DNA from: Candidatus Rokuibacteriota bacterium | GTDB lineage: Bacteria; Methylomirabilota; Methylomirabilia; Rokubacteriales; CSP1-6 | Assembly: GCA_003220675.1 (NCBI GenBank) | Contig: QHTD01000185.1 | Location: 1 to 33,254, forward strand | Reading direction: 5' to 3' | Length of the DNA stretch: 33,254 nucleotides | In this document: positions 8,625 through 16,836 of the stretch, piece after piece | How the letters are laid out: each line of letters opens with the position of its first letter | Numbering within the stretch: the stretch's first letter is position 1 | Notes under the pieces: model-generated | Told to the model about the DNA's origin: nothing | Database searches by the model: none | Seen by the model: only the letters and a program-made list of their open reading frames with translations | Translations under genes and position numbers: made by a program

Positions 8625-8849
8625 TTAAGCCCGGCCCTGTCCTCGAAAACTCCAGGGATCTTTGGCGTCGAGCGGCTCCTCGGATTGCGCCTCCGCCACG
8701 TTCGTGCGATCGATGGACAGGACCGCGAGGCCAAGACGCTTCAGGTTGCCCCGGAGCTCCTCGAGCGTCTTGTCGACCTGGTCTTCTGGCAAGAGCATCG
8801 CGCCGGTCTCTACGGTCGCCTTAATCTTGAAAAGCGTGAAGCTCCCCAT
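8625..8849 (-). CDS. Small hypothetical protein (74 aa)
   Basis: I do not recognise a family. The frame has strongly GC-biased third positions and an alternating strand-helix-strand look: FTLFKIKATV, then a helix around VDKTLEELRGNLKRL, then LAVLSIDRT. This suggests a small alpha/beta domain rather than random sequence. The second Met (8849) is preferred because a G-run lies upstream of it; the track start at 8864 is five codons earlier. The C-terminus ends SFRGQGRA. The 180 bp between this gene and the next minus-strand gene hold no gene I can defend. Confidence 0.4.
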   Translation of the reverse strand: MGSFTLFKIKATVETGAMLLPEDQVDKTLEELRGNLKRLGLAVLSIDRTNVAEAQSEEPLDAKDPWSFRGQGRA

Positions 8850-9027
8850 AGGCGGTACCCCCATTAATCAGAAGTAGCATATTCAATGCCCGGCTTGCCC
8901 GAGGCGAATTTGCTGAGCAACGATTGTGCGATAGGTATTTCAGGCTGGTGGAGTGCAGAAAGGGGCGTGCCATCCTGACTCCTCCCCCTGCAGGCCGGCA
9001 CGGCAATGCCTGCCGTCTGTCGCGTCT

Positions 9028-9282
9028 CTACGTCTTCCCCTCGGCTTTGATCACGCGGATATGGCGCTGGCATCGAGAGCACACACCGTGGGAGGTTTCG
9101 AAACCCTCGGCCCGCCGTAGACCCAGCGTGATCATCGTGGTCGGGTGGACCGGCACCCCGAGGCTCGAGGCCAGGCACTCAGCGCAAAGGTAGCCAGGAT
9201 GCTCCTTGAGGAACTTGATCACGGCTTCGCGGAAATCTAACACCTGCGCACCAGCCAGTCGATGCTCCTTAGCAAAAGACAC
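9028..9282 (-). CDS. Small double-CxxC (zinc-ribbon-like) protein
   Basis: The 84-residue ORF has two cysteine pairs, CAEC (33-36) and CSRC (68-71), spaced as in a zinc ribbon, with a helical N-terminal segment VIKFLKEHPG. Similar small CxxC proteins with a helix-turn-helix-like front are common in GC-rich environmental genomes, but I know no named family. The track start is a GTG at 9282. However, AAGGAG lies inside the frame six bases before a CTG codon at codon 9, so translation may begin there. It is divergent from the DUF2461 gene. Metal binding and nucleic-acid binding are inferences. Confidence 0.6.
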   Translation of the reverse strand: MSFAKEHRLAGAQVLDFREAVIKFLKEHPGYLCAECLASSLGVPVHPTTMITLGLRRAEGFETSHGVCSRCQRHIRVIKAEGKT

Positions 9283-9434
9283 ACCAGATTCGCGCGCCGT
9301 GTAAGTCGTGGCAGGATCGTCGTCAATCTTCTCGCGTGTCAGGGAGGTGTCGCACGACGAGGGGACGTGACGTCAGGTTCCCGACGCAAAAGCCCTTGCC
9401 ACGGAATCCGGGACCGTGGCATCTTCCCGCTGTC

Positions 9435-10127
9435 GTGCCTGACTCTCAGCTCTCCGCCGAGCTGTTCGAGTTCCTGCGGGAGCTCCGGAAGAACAACAAC
9501 CGCGAGTGGTTCCTGGCGAATAAGGCTTACTACGAGTCGGTCGTGCGCGACCCCCTTCTCCGCTTCATCGCCGAGGTGGGACCCCGGCTGCGCACGATCA
9601 GCCGCCACTTCCGAGACGGCTCGATGTTCCGGATCTATCGCGACATTCGGTTCTCGCGGGACAAGAGCCCGTACAAGACCCACGCCGCAGCCCACTTTCC
9701 TCACGCCGCCAGCAACCGAGACGTGCACGCGCCCGGGTTCTACCTGCACCTCGAGCCGAGGCACTGCTTCGCCGCCGCCGGGCTCTGGCATCCCGACGCG
9801 ACGACGCTGGAGAAGGTCCGGCGGCGGATCGCGAACCGGCCCGGCGCCTGGAAGGCGGTGCTGAGGCGGAGACTGCCGATCGAAGGCGATCGACTGAGCC
9901 GGCCGCCGCGGGGCTACGACCCGACGCACCCCCACATCGAAGACCTCAAGCTCAAGGACTTCATCACGCGCGTGACGTTCTCCGATGCCGCGGTGTGCAG
10001 TCCGCGCTTTCCCGCGGTGTTCGTGCGCGCCTGCAGGACGATGAGCCCGCTCACGGAGTTTCTCACCAAGGCGCTGAACCTCGACTACTCCACGGGGGGC
10101 AAGTCGGCGCCCGCCCACTCCGAGTAG
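9435..10127 (+). CDS. DUF2461 / TIGR02453 family protein
   Basis: The protein shows the DUF2461 pattern: FEFLRELRKNNNREWFLANKAYYE near the N-terminus, then FRIYRDIRFSRDKSPYKTH and GFYLHLEP. Function of the family is unknown. I choose the GTG at 9435, which gives 230 residues, the usual family length; the track start at 9336 adds an unconvincing Arg-rich extension. The 3' end overlaps the convergent metallo-hydrolase gene by 43 bp. The sequence resembles full-length members, so I expect an intact protein. Confidence 0.88.
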   Translation: MPDSQLSAELFEFLRELRKNNNREWFLANKAYYESVVRDPLLRFIAEVGPRLRTISRHFRDGSMFRIYRDIRFSRDKSPYKTHAAAHFPHAASNRDVHAPGFYLHLEPRHCFAAAGLWHPDATTLEKVRRRIANRPGAWKAVLRRRLPIEGDRLSRPPRGYDPTHPHIEDLKLKDFITRVTFSDAAVCSPRFPAVFVRACRTMSPLTEFLTKALNLDYSTGGKSAPAHSE

Positions 10128-11783
10128 ATGATGAACTTGAAGGGATTCAACTGCTGGTGCCGCGCGCGGAGCCCGTCGAGAGCACGACGCCGAAGATCGG
10201 CCAGCGTTGAGCTCTCTCGGTGGTTGATCAGGCCGAGGTCCGCGACCTTCAAGGCCAGCGCATGATCGCCGCGGCCGAGCAGGGTCCGCGCGGTCTCGGC
10301 GAACGCGCTCTCGCGCCCGCCTGCCAGTAGCTCGAGCACCGCCGCCCACTCGCTGGGCGCCAGCACCTCGAGGCCCTCACCGTCCGGTTTCCAGTAGCCG
10401 GTCCGCTGATGGTAGAGGCGCTTGATGAAGTTGTCCCGCACCACCAGGAACCTGACGACGAGCCGTGGGTTCGCCTTGAGTGTGTCGGGCAGGATGTTCT
10501 CGTGAAGGATGTCCACGAGAGATCGCCCCTCGGCGATGCGCCTCAGCGCGCGCGCGTGGAGATCGCGCATCGCGCTCTCGACTCCGGGCAGTGCCTCGAT
10601 CGTGAAGAGCTCAGTGAGCGGCGGATGGCCGTGGATGAGGAGGCGCGGGGCCAGTGAGCGAATGAGAGCGATATTCTCGAAGAGCGCCTCCGGTGAGCCT
10701 TCGGGCAGGAATGGGGCGCCAAGGTACGGCATGAACGTGTCGCCGACGAAAAGGACGCCGCTCGCGGGGAGGTGGATCAAGAGCGCGTCCGATGTCTCGG
10801 CGCCGCGGACGGGATGAAGGACGAACTCGGTGCCACCAACCGTCAGCGTCTCGCGATGGTCTATCACGCGATCCGGCGCCAGCTCGTACCGGCGCGGGGC
10901 GTCGCCCCCGAAGAAGTAGCGAAACCCGACGCCGGTGTCGTTGACGATCTTGAGCTCGTCGGCGAACCGCGCGTTGGCGACCACCCGGGTGCTCGCGCCC
11001 CGGAGCGCCGGCAGGCCGCCGATGTGGTCCCAGTGCGCATGGGTGACGAGGACATGCGTGATGGGCGCGGCCGTGATCCGGCGGAGCGCCGCGAGCGCCG
11101 CCCGGGCGTTCGCCTCGGTCGTCCCGGCGTCGATCGCCACGATGCCGTCGTCCGTGACGACGAACGCGATGTCGGCGAAATCGTAACCCTGGGCGACGTA
11201 GACCCGCGGGGCCAGCTCGACCAGACGGGGCGGACGGAAGCGGAACCCGTCCTTTGCGGTCACCCAGTTGTCGGTGGTGAAGACGGGCAGCGTCGGATCG
11301 AGCGACGGGTAGCCCGAGCGCACGAGGGCGGCGTTGGCCTCGGCCTCCCGGCCGAGCGTCGTGTAGGCCTTCGCGAGGCCCCGGTAAACGCTTCGGCGCA
11401 GGCCGACCGGGAAGCGGTCCTTGTGGTCGAGGACCCACTGGAGATCGTCGACGGCCGCAGCGGCCTTCCCGAAGCGGGCCGGCAGCTCGGCGAGCACGAG
11501 CCCGCGGAAGTAGCGCGGCAGGCCCGGCTCCTGGGCAACGGCCCGGTCGAGCTTGGCGACGGCGTCGTTCACCCACGCCACCCGACGGAGCAAGAAGACG
11601 TCATCGGCCACGCGGGCCTGGAAAAATCCCTCGAGCGCGACGAACAGCGGCCGGTCGGGCGCGCTCTTCGCCCGCTCCTCGAAGTACGCAAGCGGGCCCA
11701 GCTCCGATCACCAGGAGAAGCCCGGTCACGAGTACCGAGGCGAGTCCCCACCGAAGCGTCGCTCCCATCATCGCGCTCTTCAT
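10085..11783 (-). pseudogene. Secreted metallo-beta-lactamase-fold hydrolase, frameshifted after signal peptide
   Basis: The main frame (up to about 11611 in the track) encodes an N-terminal helical repeat-like region followed by an MBL fold: THAHWDHIGG (HxHxDH), GAETSD where the usual third His is Glu as in alkylsulfatase-type enzymes, VGDTF, and LIHGHPP. An excellent start exists upstream at 11783 (GGAGGAGA then ATG, MKSAMMGATLRWG) and encodes a signal peptide. That frame runs into a different frame from about 11700, while conserved-looking sequence (PLAYFEERAKSAPDRPL) continues in the main frame directly after an in-frame TGA. A single-base indel near 11697-11712 would restore one protein of about 560 aa. 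It is either a frameshift mutation or an assembly error. The start overlaps the stop of the upstream membrane protein gene (ATGA). Confidence 0.75.
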
Positions 11784-11974
11784 GGCTTCTCCTCCAACGA
11801 GCCACCAACCAACATGAACGGAATGGATAGGGCCTTGACGCGGAGATTGAGATCTTCGATCAGGGATTCGGGCGACAGCGTCCAGCCGAACATCAACCAG
11901 TGATAACCGACGGTGCAGGCGACGGTAATCACGAGCAGCGTCAAGACGATCGCACTTACAACGTAGCCCCTCAT
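11780..11974 (-). CDS. Small single-pass membrane protein (64 aa)
   Basis: The 64-residue ORF has one hydrophobic N-terminal segment (YVVSAIVLTLLVITVACTVGYHW) and a polar tail. Its ATG overlaps the stop of the 117-aa upstream gene (ATGA), and its own stop overlaps the ATG of the metallo-hydrolase (ATGA). This double overlap is the main reason for believing it is real. I know no family. It may be a membrane partner of the exported hydrolase. Confidence 0.55.
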   Translation of the reverse strand: MRGYVVSAIVLTLLVITVACTVGYHWLMFGWTLSPESLIEDLNLRVKALSIPFMLVGGSLEEKP

Positions 11975-12324
11975 CCGGTGCGAGGCGACGTGTGAGCTTG
12001 AAGAAACTCAACCAATTGTTTCCTGCCTTCTTCGCTCAGTTCGAAGTCGACTGTCCGGCAAGCTCGAAGGGCCAGTCGGGCCGTACGGAGGATCCATGTG
12101 ATTCCCGACGCGCCAGCCGCCAGGCCGAGCACGCCGTAGAAGAGCACGAAGATCGCTGCGGGGAGAGCCTGCGTGAGGTCCCTCGGCAGCATGAAGGGAA
12201 GAAACGCTGCGACCGCAAAGATCGAGAGGAGAGAAAGGTGGCGACGCTGAAGCGCCCTGGCCTCCTCGAGAGCGGACGTTGTCGGCTGCGAGTCTGTGGA
12301 GACTGAGAGCAGTATCGTTGTCAT
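11971..12324 (-). CDS. Small two-TM membrane protein (117 aa)
   Basis: The 117-residue protein has two hydrophobic segments, LLSIFAVAAFLPFML and ALPAAIFVLFYGVLGLAAGASG, flanked by polar ends. I do not recognise it. It heads a three-gene, translationally coupled minus-strand operon with the 64-aa membrane protein and the metallo-hydrolase. The ATG at 12324 sits about 7 nt downstream of a possible -10 box (GATACT on the minus strand), so the transcript could be leaderless or nearly so. Confidence 0.6.
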   Translation of the reverse strand: MTTILLSVSTDSQPTTSALEEARALQRRHLSLLSIFAVAAFLPFMLPRDLTQALPAAIFVLFYGVLGLAAGASGITWILRTARLALRACRTVDFELSEEGRKQLVEFLQAHTSPRTG

Positions 12325-12331
12325 TCACCAG

Positions 12332-12360
12332 AGTATCCCTCGCGCCGCAGCCGGCGACAA
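12332..12360 (-). promoter_or_regulatory. Candidate promoter for the metallo-hydrolase operon
   Basis: Read on the minus strand: TTGTCG (12360-12355), 17 nt, GATACT (12337-12332). Each box matches four of six consensus bases. The start codon begins about 7 nt after the -10 box, so the predicted transcript has almost no 5' leader. Confidence 0.3.
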
Positions 12361-12383
12361 TGCCCAAAGAGCGATCCATGTTT

Positions 12384-12510
12384 CGGCCTTGACACGCGAC
12401 GTGTCGGCACTGTATCAGCGGCCATGGACGTCGAATCGATCTGAGGGAGGACACACCCATGACACGCTGGACCTGGATCACGACGGCTCTCGCGGCGTTG
12501 GCCCTCGCGG
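12384..12510 (+). repeat. Promoter/signal-peptide module, copy 1 (second copy at 23641-23740)
   Basis: TCGGCCTTGACACGC and ATCAGCGGCCATGG occur here and at 23641-23684 in the same order. The DNA encoding the signal peptides also matches (GGACCTGGATC, CGACGGCTCTCGCGGCG), giving TWI(T/A)TALAALALA in both proteins. Copy 1 carries about 33 extra nt with a ribosome-binding site between the two blocks; copy 2 does not. Confidence 0.6.
12389..12418 (+). promoter_or_regulatory. Sigma70-type promoter of first TRAP operon with internal palindrome
   Basis: TTGACA at 12389-12394, an 18-nt spacer and TATCAG at 12413-12418 form a good promoter 40 nt upstream of the dctP start. A perfect 6-bp inverted repeat with 3-nt centre, GACACG-CGA-CGTGTC (12391-12405), overlaps the -35 box and spacer, a position expected for a repressor operator. 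Directly after the -10 is an ATG (12424) opening a 6-codon frame, MDVESI, that ends just before the dctP ribosome-binding site. Confidence 0.6.
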
Positions 12511-13484
12511 CCGGCGGCGCGGCGCCGCTTATCCTGCCCGTCGGCGCGCAGCCCAAGCCGGTGGTCTGGAACCTGCCGCACGTGGCGGCGCCGACCTACT
12601 ACCACACTCTCAACCTGAACGCGCTCGCGGCGAAGCTGAAGGAGAAGTCGCAGGGACGGATGGAGATCCGCGTCCACCCCGCGTCGTCCCTCTATCCCTC
12701 GCACGAGATCATCCCGGCGGTGATCGAGGGCCGCGTCGAGATCGCCCCGGTGGTCTCGGGCTACCTCACCGACGTCCTCCTGGAGATCGGCCCCCTCGAC
12801 CTGCCGTTCATGACGAGCAATCTCGAGGAGCACCGCAAGGCCGCCGCGGAGCTGCGACCCTTCTTCACCGAGATGCTGGCCAAGAAGGGGCTCCGCCTGA
12901 TGGCCATCGAAGCCTGGCCATCGCAGCACGTCTTCGCCCACGCGCCGATGCGCACGCTGGCCGACTGGAAGGGCAAGAAGATCCGCGTGTACGGGGCCGA
13001 CTCCGCCAACTCGGCGCGGTTCCTCGGTGCCGCCCCCGTGAACATCGCCTTCGGCGAGGTCTACTCGGCGCTGGAGAAGAAAGTCGTCGACGGCGCCATC
13101 ACCTCGGCGACCAACGCGGAGCCCATGAAGTTCTTCGAGGTCGCGAAGTTCATCAACTACTGGTACCTGGCCGGCGCGGGGTCGGAGTGGCTGGTGGTGA
13201 ACCAGAAGGCCTGGGACGCGCTCCCGAAGGATCTGCAACAGGCCGTGAGCGACTCCTTCAAAGAGACCCGCTACGAAGACAAGGAGTGGGAGGACGCCAA
13301 GGCGTGGGAGGAGAAGGCGCGCAAGCGGCTGCCCGAGCTGGGCATGACGATCGTCGACCCGGCGCGGGAGGAGATCGAGAAGGCGCGCAAGCTGGCGCGC
13401 GCGGGCTGGGACATCTGGCTCTCGCGCACCGGTGCCGACGGCAAGCGCGGCTTTGAGCTGGCTCTGAAGGCGCTCGGCCGGTGA
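12459..13484 (+). CDS. dctP: TRAP transporter substrate-binding protein (DctP family), system 1
   Basis: The 341-residue secreted protein starts at an ATG with GGGAGGA upstream and has a signal peptide ending near LPVGAQ. The body shows the DctP/TAXI-like class pattern: AAKLKEKSQGRMEIRVHPASSLYP, then DWKGKKIRVYG and VYSALEKKVVDGAIT, the last being the conserved segment around the carboxylate-binding region of DctP proteins. It captures a carboxylate-type ligand in the periplasm for the QM membrane complex encoded next. dctQ begins inside its stop codon (GTGA). Substrate is unknown. Confidence 0.92.
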   Translation: MTRWTWITTALAALALAAGGAAPLILPVGAQPKPVVWNLPHVAAPTYYHTLNLNALAAKLKEKSQGRMEIRVHPASSLYPSHEIIPAVIEGRVEIAPVVSGYLTDVLLEIGPLDLPFMTSNLEEHRKAAAELRPFFTEMLAKKGLRLMAIEAWPSQHVFAHAPMRTLADWKGKKIRVYGADSANSARFLGAAPVNIAFGEVYSALEKKVVDGAITSATNAEPMKFFEVAKFINYWYLAGAGSEWLVVNQKAWDALPKDLQQAVSDSFKETRYEDKEWEDAKAWEEKARKRLPELGMTIVDPAREEIEKARKLARAGWDIWLSRTGADGKRGFELALKALGR

Positions 13485-13993
13485 TCGGCTGGACGTCGAA
13501 GGCGGCCGGGCTGCTGGCAGGGCTCGGCGTGCTCGCCATGGCGGGGCTGATCACCTTCGACGTCCTCATGCGCTACTTTCTCGATCGGCCGCAGCTCTTC
13601 GTGGACGAGCTGGCGAGCTTCCTTCAGGTCTTCGTGGTCTTCGCCGGGCTTGCCTACACGTTCCGGGCAGGCGGGCACGTCCGGGTCGACCTCGTGACGT
13701 CGAGCCTGCCGCGGCCCGTCCGCGCCTGGCTGCGCGCCGTGACCCTCGCCCTCGGCCTGGCGTTTCTCGCCGCCGTGATCTGGGTCACGGCCCAGTCGGG
13801 CCTGAGCGCGTACGGCTACGGCCGCGTGTCGGCCGTGATGCTCTACCCGCTCTGGATCCCGATGCTCCTGATCCCCGCCGGTCTCCTGCTCATGGGCGTC
13901 GCCATGCTCGCCGCCTTCGTGCGACAGGTTCGCGTGAGCCTCGGGCCCCTGGAGGGCCGTGACGAAGCTCCACCCCCGGACCGCCGCGCTTGA
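13481..13993 (+). CDS. dctQ: TRAP transporter small permease (DctQ), system 1
   Basis: The 170-residue protein has four hydrophobic segments and the DctQ pattern: FDVLMRYFLDRPQLFVDELASFLQVFVVFAGLAYTFRAGGHVRVD. The GTG start overlaps the dctP stop, and its stop overlaps the TTG start of dctM. DctQ pairs with DctM to form the sodium- or proton-driven importer in the inner membrane. Confidence 0.9.
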   Translation: MIGWTSKAAGLLAGLGVLAMAGLITFDVLMRYFLDRPQLFVDELASFLQVFVVFAGLAYTFRAGGHVRVDLVTSSLPRPVRAWLRAVTLALGLAFLAAVIWVTAQSGLSAYGYGRVSAVMLYPLWIPMLLIPAGLLLMGVAMLAAFVRQVRVSLGPLEGRDEAPPPDRRA

Positions 13994-15303
13994 GCGAACC
14001 CGTCCTCGGCGCGCTCCTCATCGCGCTGATGTTCGTCCTGTTCGCGATGGGGCTCGAGATCGCGGTGTCGCTCGGCGTCGTCGGCGTGCTCGGGCTGCTC
14101 TGGCTCAAGGGCTGGACGGTCGGGCTCGGCGTCGTCGGGTCGGTCGCGTGGTCGAACGCCACCAGTTTCTCCTTCATCGCGGTCCCGCTCTTCGTCTTCA
14201 TGAGCGCGATCCTTCTCCACTCGGGCATCGGCCGGGGGCTCTTCACGGCCGTCGCGCGCTGGGTCGGCTTCCTGCCGGGCGGGCTTGCCGTCGCCAGCGT
14301 CTTCTCGTGCGCGATTTTCGCGGCGGTCTCCGGCTCCAGCGTGGCGACGGCGGCGACCATCGGCATGATCGCGATCCCCGAGATGGAGCGACGCGGCTAC
14401 GGCCGCCCCCTCATCTGCGGCTCGCTGGCCGCGGGCGGGACGCTGGGGATCCTCATCCCGCCCTCGATCCCGATGATCATCTACGGCGTGATGACCGAAA
14501 CCTCGGTCGGTCACCTCTACATGGCGGGCATCGTGCCCGGCGTGATCCTCTCCCTCATGTTCGCCGTGGCGATCGTCCTCTACGCCGTCGCGCGGCCGGA
14601 GGCGGCGCCGCGCCGAAGCGAGGACCGCGGCTCGCTCCGCGACAAGGTTCGATCGGTCGTCGAGGTCGCGCCCGTCGCGGTGCTCATCGTCGTCGTGCTC
14701 GGCGGCATGTACGTCGGCGTCGTGACTCCGACCGAGGCGGCCGCCCTCGGCTCGACGGTGAGCCTCGTCCTCGCCGCGCTGGCGCGCGGCCTCACCTGGC
14801 GGGCCCTCAACCGCGCCTTCCAGGAGACCGTGCGGACGACGTCGATGGTCGTGCTCATCATCATCTTCGCGTCCATCTTCTCGCACGTCATGGCGCTCAT
14901 CGGCGCGCCCAGCGCGCTCTTCGCCACCGTCGTCGGCCTGGGGCTGCCGAGGTGGGCGCTCTTCACGCTGATCTTCGCGTTCCTCCTGCTCATCGCCTAC
15001 GCGCTCGAGGAGCTGTCGGTGATGATCATCATCCTGCCGATCCTCTTCCCGCTGGTCACGGGCCTCGGCTTCGATCCGGTGTGGTTCGGGGTCATCATGG
15101 TCGTCTGGCTCGAGATCGGCTTCATCACGCCGCCGGTCGGGCTGAACCTCTTCGTGATCCAGGGGCTGATGCCGGGCCTCAGCGGCCGGCAGATCACGCT
15201 CGGCACGACGCCGTTCGTGGTCCTGATGATTCTGCTCGTCGTGCTGCTCTTCCTCGTCCCGGACCTGGCGCTCTGGCTGCCGCGGCAGATGCTGGTGAAG
15301 TAA
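13990..15303 (+). CDS. dctM: TRAP transporter large permease (DctM), system 1
   Basis: The 437-residue, roughly 12-segment membrane protein matches the DctM family, with the typical blocks FSFIAVPLFVFMSAIL, GSSVATAATIG, GTLGILIPPSIPMIIYG and EIGFITPPVGLNLFVI. The start codon is TTG, overlapping the dctQ stop by 4 nt. It catalyses ion-coupled substrate translocation with DctQ. The complementary strand carries a 491-codon open frame that is only a high-GC shadow. Confidence 0.93.
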   Translation: MSEPVLGALLIALMFVLFAMGLEIAVSLGVVGVLGLLWLKGWTVGLGVVGSVAWSNATSFSFIAVPLFVFMSAILLHSGIGRGLFTAVARWVGFLPGGLAVASVFSCAIFAAVSGSSVATAATIGMIAIPEMERRGYGRPLICGSLAAGGTLGILIPPSIPMIIYGVMTETSVGHLYMAGIVPGVILSLMFAVAIVLYAVARPEAAPRRSEDRGSLRDKVRSVVEVAPVAVLIVVVLGGMYVGVVTPTEAAALGSTVSLVLAALARGLTWRALNRAFQETVRTTSMVVLIIIFASIFSHVMALIGAPSALFATVVGLGLPRWALFTLIFAFLLLIAYALEELSVMIIILPILFPLVTGLGFDPVWFGVIMVVWLEIGFITPPVGLNLFVIQGLMPGLSGRQITLGTTPFVVLMILLVVLLFLVPDLALWLPRQMLVK

Positions 15304-15346
15304 ACTACCCGGCGGCAAGGATCGTCACCGCCGAGTGGAGGAGCAC

Positions 15347-16384
15347 ATGTCGACCGTAAGGAGTGTCGTGAGGAGTGTCGTGTTCGCCGCGCTGGCTGGC
15401 AGCGTCGTCGCCGCCCAGCCGGCGCTCGCGCAAACCACGCTCACGATGTCCTCGTGGGTTTCGCCAACTCACCACATTACCGCCGTCGTGCTGCAGGGCT
15501 GGGCGAACGAGGCGGAGAAGGTCACGAACGGCCGCGTCAAGTTCCAGATGCTGCCCAAGCACCCCTCGGCCCCGCCCGGCACGTTCGACGCGGTGAGGGA
15601 GGGCCTGGTGGACCTTTCGTACGTCACCGCGAGCTACACGCCGGCGCGACACATCATGCCGATGCTCCCGGAGCTGCCCGGCGCCGGGGACACCGCGCTC
15701 GTCAACTCGGTTGCCTACTCGCGGATCCACTGGAAGCACTTGCACAAGGTCGGCGAGTACAAGGGCGTGAAGCTGCTGGGTGTCTTCACCCACGGCCCCG
15801 GCCAGATGTTCACCAAGAGGCCTGTCCACAACATCAACGACGTGCAGGGCCTCAAGATCCGCACCGGCGGCGGCGTCGCCGAGGCGGTGGCGAAGGCGCT
15901 CGGCACCTCGGCGTTCGTGAAGCCGGCGCCGGAATCCTACGAGCTGCTGAAGTCTGGCGTCGCCGACGGCGTGTTCTTCCCGATGGAGTCGATCATCTCG
16001 TTCAAGCTCGACACCGTGCTCGAGCAAGCGACGCTGTTCCCCGGCGGGATGTACAGCTCGGCCTTCGGCTTCTTCATGAATGAGGAGAAGTGGAACAAGC
16101 TGCCGAAGCAGGACCAGGACGCGATCGACAAGATCTCCGGCGAGTGGATCGCGCGTCACGCCGGGCAGTCGTGGGACGAGGCCGACAAGAAGGGCCTGGA
16201 GGTGCTGAAGAAGTCCGGCGTCAAGATCGTCAACGCCGACCCCGCCTTCGTCGCGGAGGTGAAGAAGCGGTCCGCCCCGATCATCGAGGACTGGATCCAG
16301 AAGGCCAGCGCCAAGGGCGTGGATGCCGCCAAGATCCTCGCCGAGTTCCGCGAAGAGCTGAAGAAGGTCGCTGCGGGCAAGTGA
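15347..16384 (+). CDS. dctP: TRAP transporter substrate-binding protein (DctP family), system 2
   Basis: The 345-residue protein has a signal peptide ending near PALAQ and a DctP body: GRVKFQMLPKHP, then DVQGLKIRTGGGVAEAVAKALG and YELLKSGVADGVFFPMESI. I take the ATG at 15347 because GGAGGAG lies immediately upstream; the track start at 15335 places the ribosome-binding site inside the gene. It is clearly different in sequence from system 1, so it probably binds a different ligand. It is separated by 43 nt from dctM of system 1, and I see no strong promoter or terminator between, so read-through is likely. Confidence 0.92.
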   Translation: MSTVRSVVRSVVFAALAGSVVAAQPALAQTTLTMSSWVSPTHHITAVVLQGWANEAEKVTNGRVKFQMLPKHPSAPPGTFDAVREGLVDLSYVTASYTPARHIMPMLPELPGAGDTALVNSVAYSRIHWKHLHKVGEYKGVKLLGVFTHGPGQMFTKRPVHNINDVQGLKIRTGGGVAEAVAKALGTSAFVKPAPESYELLKSGVADGVFFPMESIISFKLDTVLEQATLFPGGMYSSAFGFFMNEEKWNKLPKQDQDAIDKISGEWIARHAGQSWDEADKKGLEVLKKSGVKIVNADPAFVAEVKKRSAPIIEDWIQKASAKGVDAAKILAEFREELKKVAAGK

Positions 16385-16836
16385 GGGAGCGACGCGCCGA
16401 CACGATCCTCGGCGTCGCCGCGTCCGCCATCCTCCTGGCCATGATGCTCCTCACGTTCGTAGACGTGGTGGCGCGGTACGTCTTCAGCCGCCCGGTGAGG
16501 GGCGCCTTCGAGGTGACCGAGCTGATGCTGGTGGTGCTGATCTTCGCCGGGCTGCCGCTCGTGTCGTGGGCCGACGAGCACGCGCTCATGGATTTCATCG
16601 ACCGCCTGCTCCGCGCCCGCGCGCGGCGCTGGCTCGTGCGCGGGGTGCACGCGGCGTGCGCCGGTATGCTGTTCCTCCTCACCTGGCTCATGTGGCTCAA
16701 GGCCGACCGGATCTGGGCCTACCGCGACGCCACCGACGTGCTGCGCATCGTGTACGGCCCGTTCGTCTACTTCATGGCGGTCATGATCGGGCTCGCGGGG
16801 CTGATTCACCTCTACAAGGTGGTGGAGCGCCGATGA
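16381..16836 (+). CDS. dctQ: TRAP transporter small permease (DctQ), system 2
   Basis: The GTG at 16381 overlaps the dctP stop (GTGA) and gives 151 residues; the track ORF runs on upstream in a shadow frame. The DctQ pattern is clear: FVDVVARYVFSRPVRGAFEVTELMLVVLIFAGLPL and four membrane segments. The stop overlaps the ATG of dctM (ATGA). It acts with DctM of system 2. Confidence 0.9.
   Translation: MRERRADTILGVAASAILLAMMLLTFVDVVARYVFSRPVRGAFEVTELMLVVLIFAGLPLVSWADEHALMDFIDRLLRARARRWLVRGVHAACAGMLFLLTWLMWLKADRIWAYRDATDVLRIVYGPFVYFMAVMIGLAGLIHLYKVVERR

Noticed and set aside
8821-9006. Minus-strand ORF with a GGAGGAG site (50-61 aa)
   Set aside because: Despite the good ribosome-binding site, the protein has no pattern and overlaps the better-supported frame at 8625-8849.
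10772-11830. 352-codon plus-strand ORF
   Set aside because: Antisense of the metallo-hydrolase; no recognisable motifs.
13843-15318. 491-codon minus-strand ORF
   Set aside because: It lies wholly opposite dctM/dctQ and has a composition dominated by Asp, Glu, Arg and His, typical of antisense of a hydrophobic protein.
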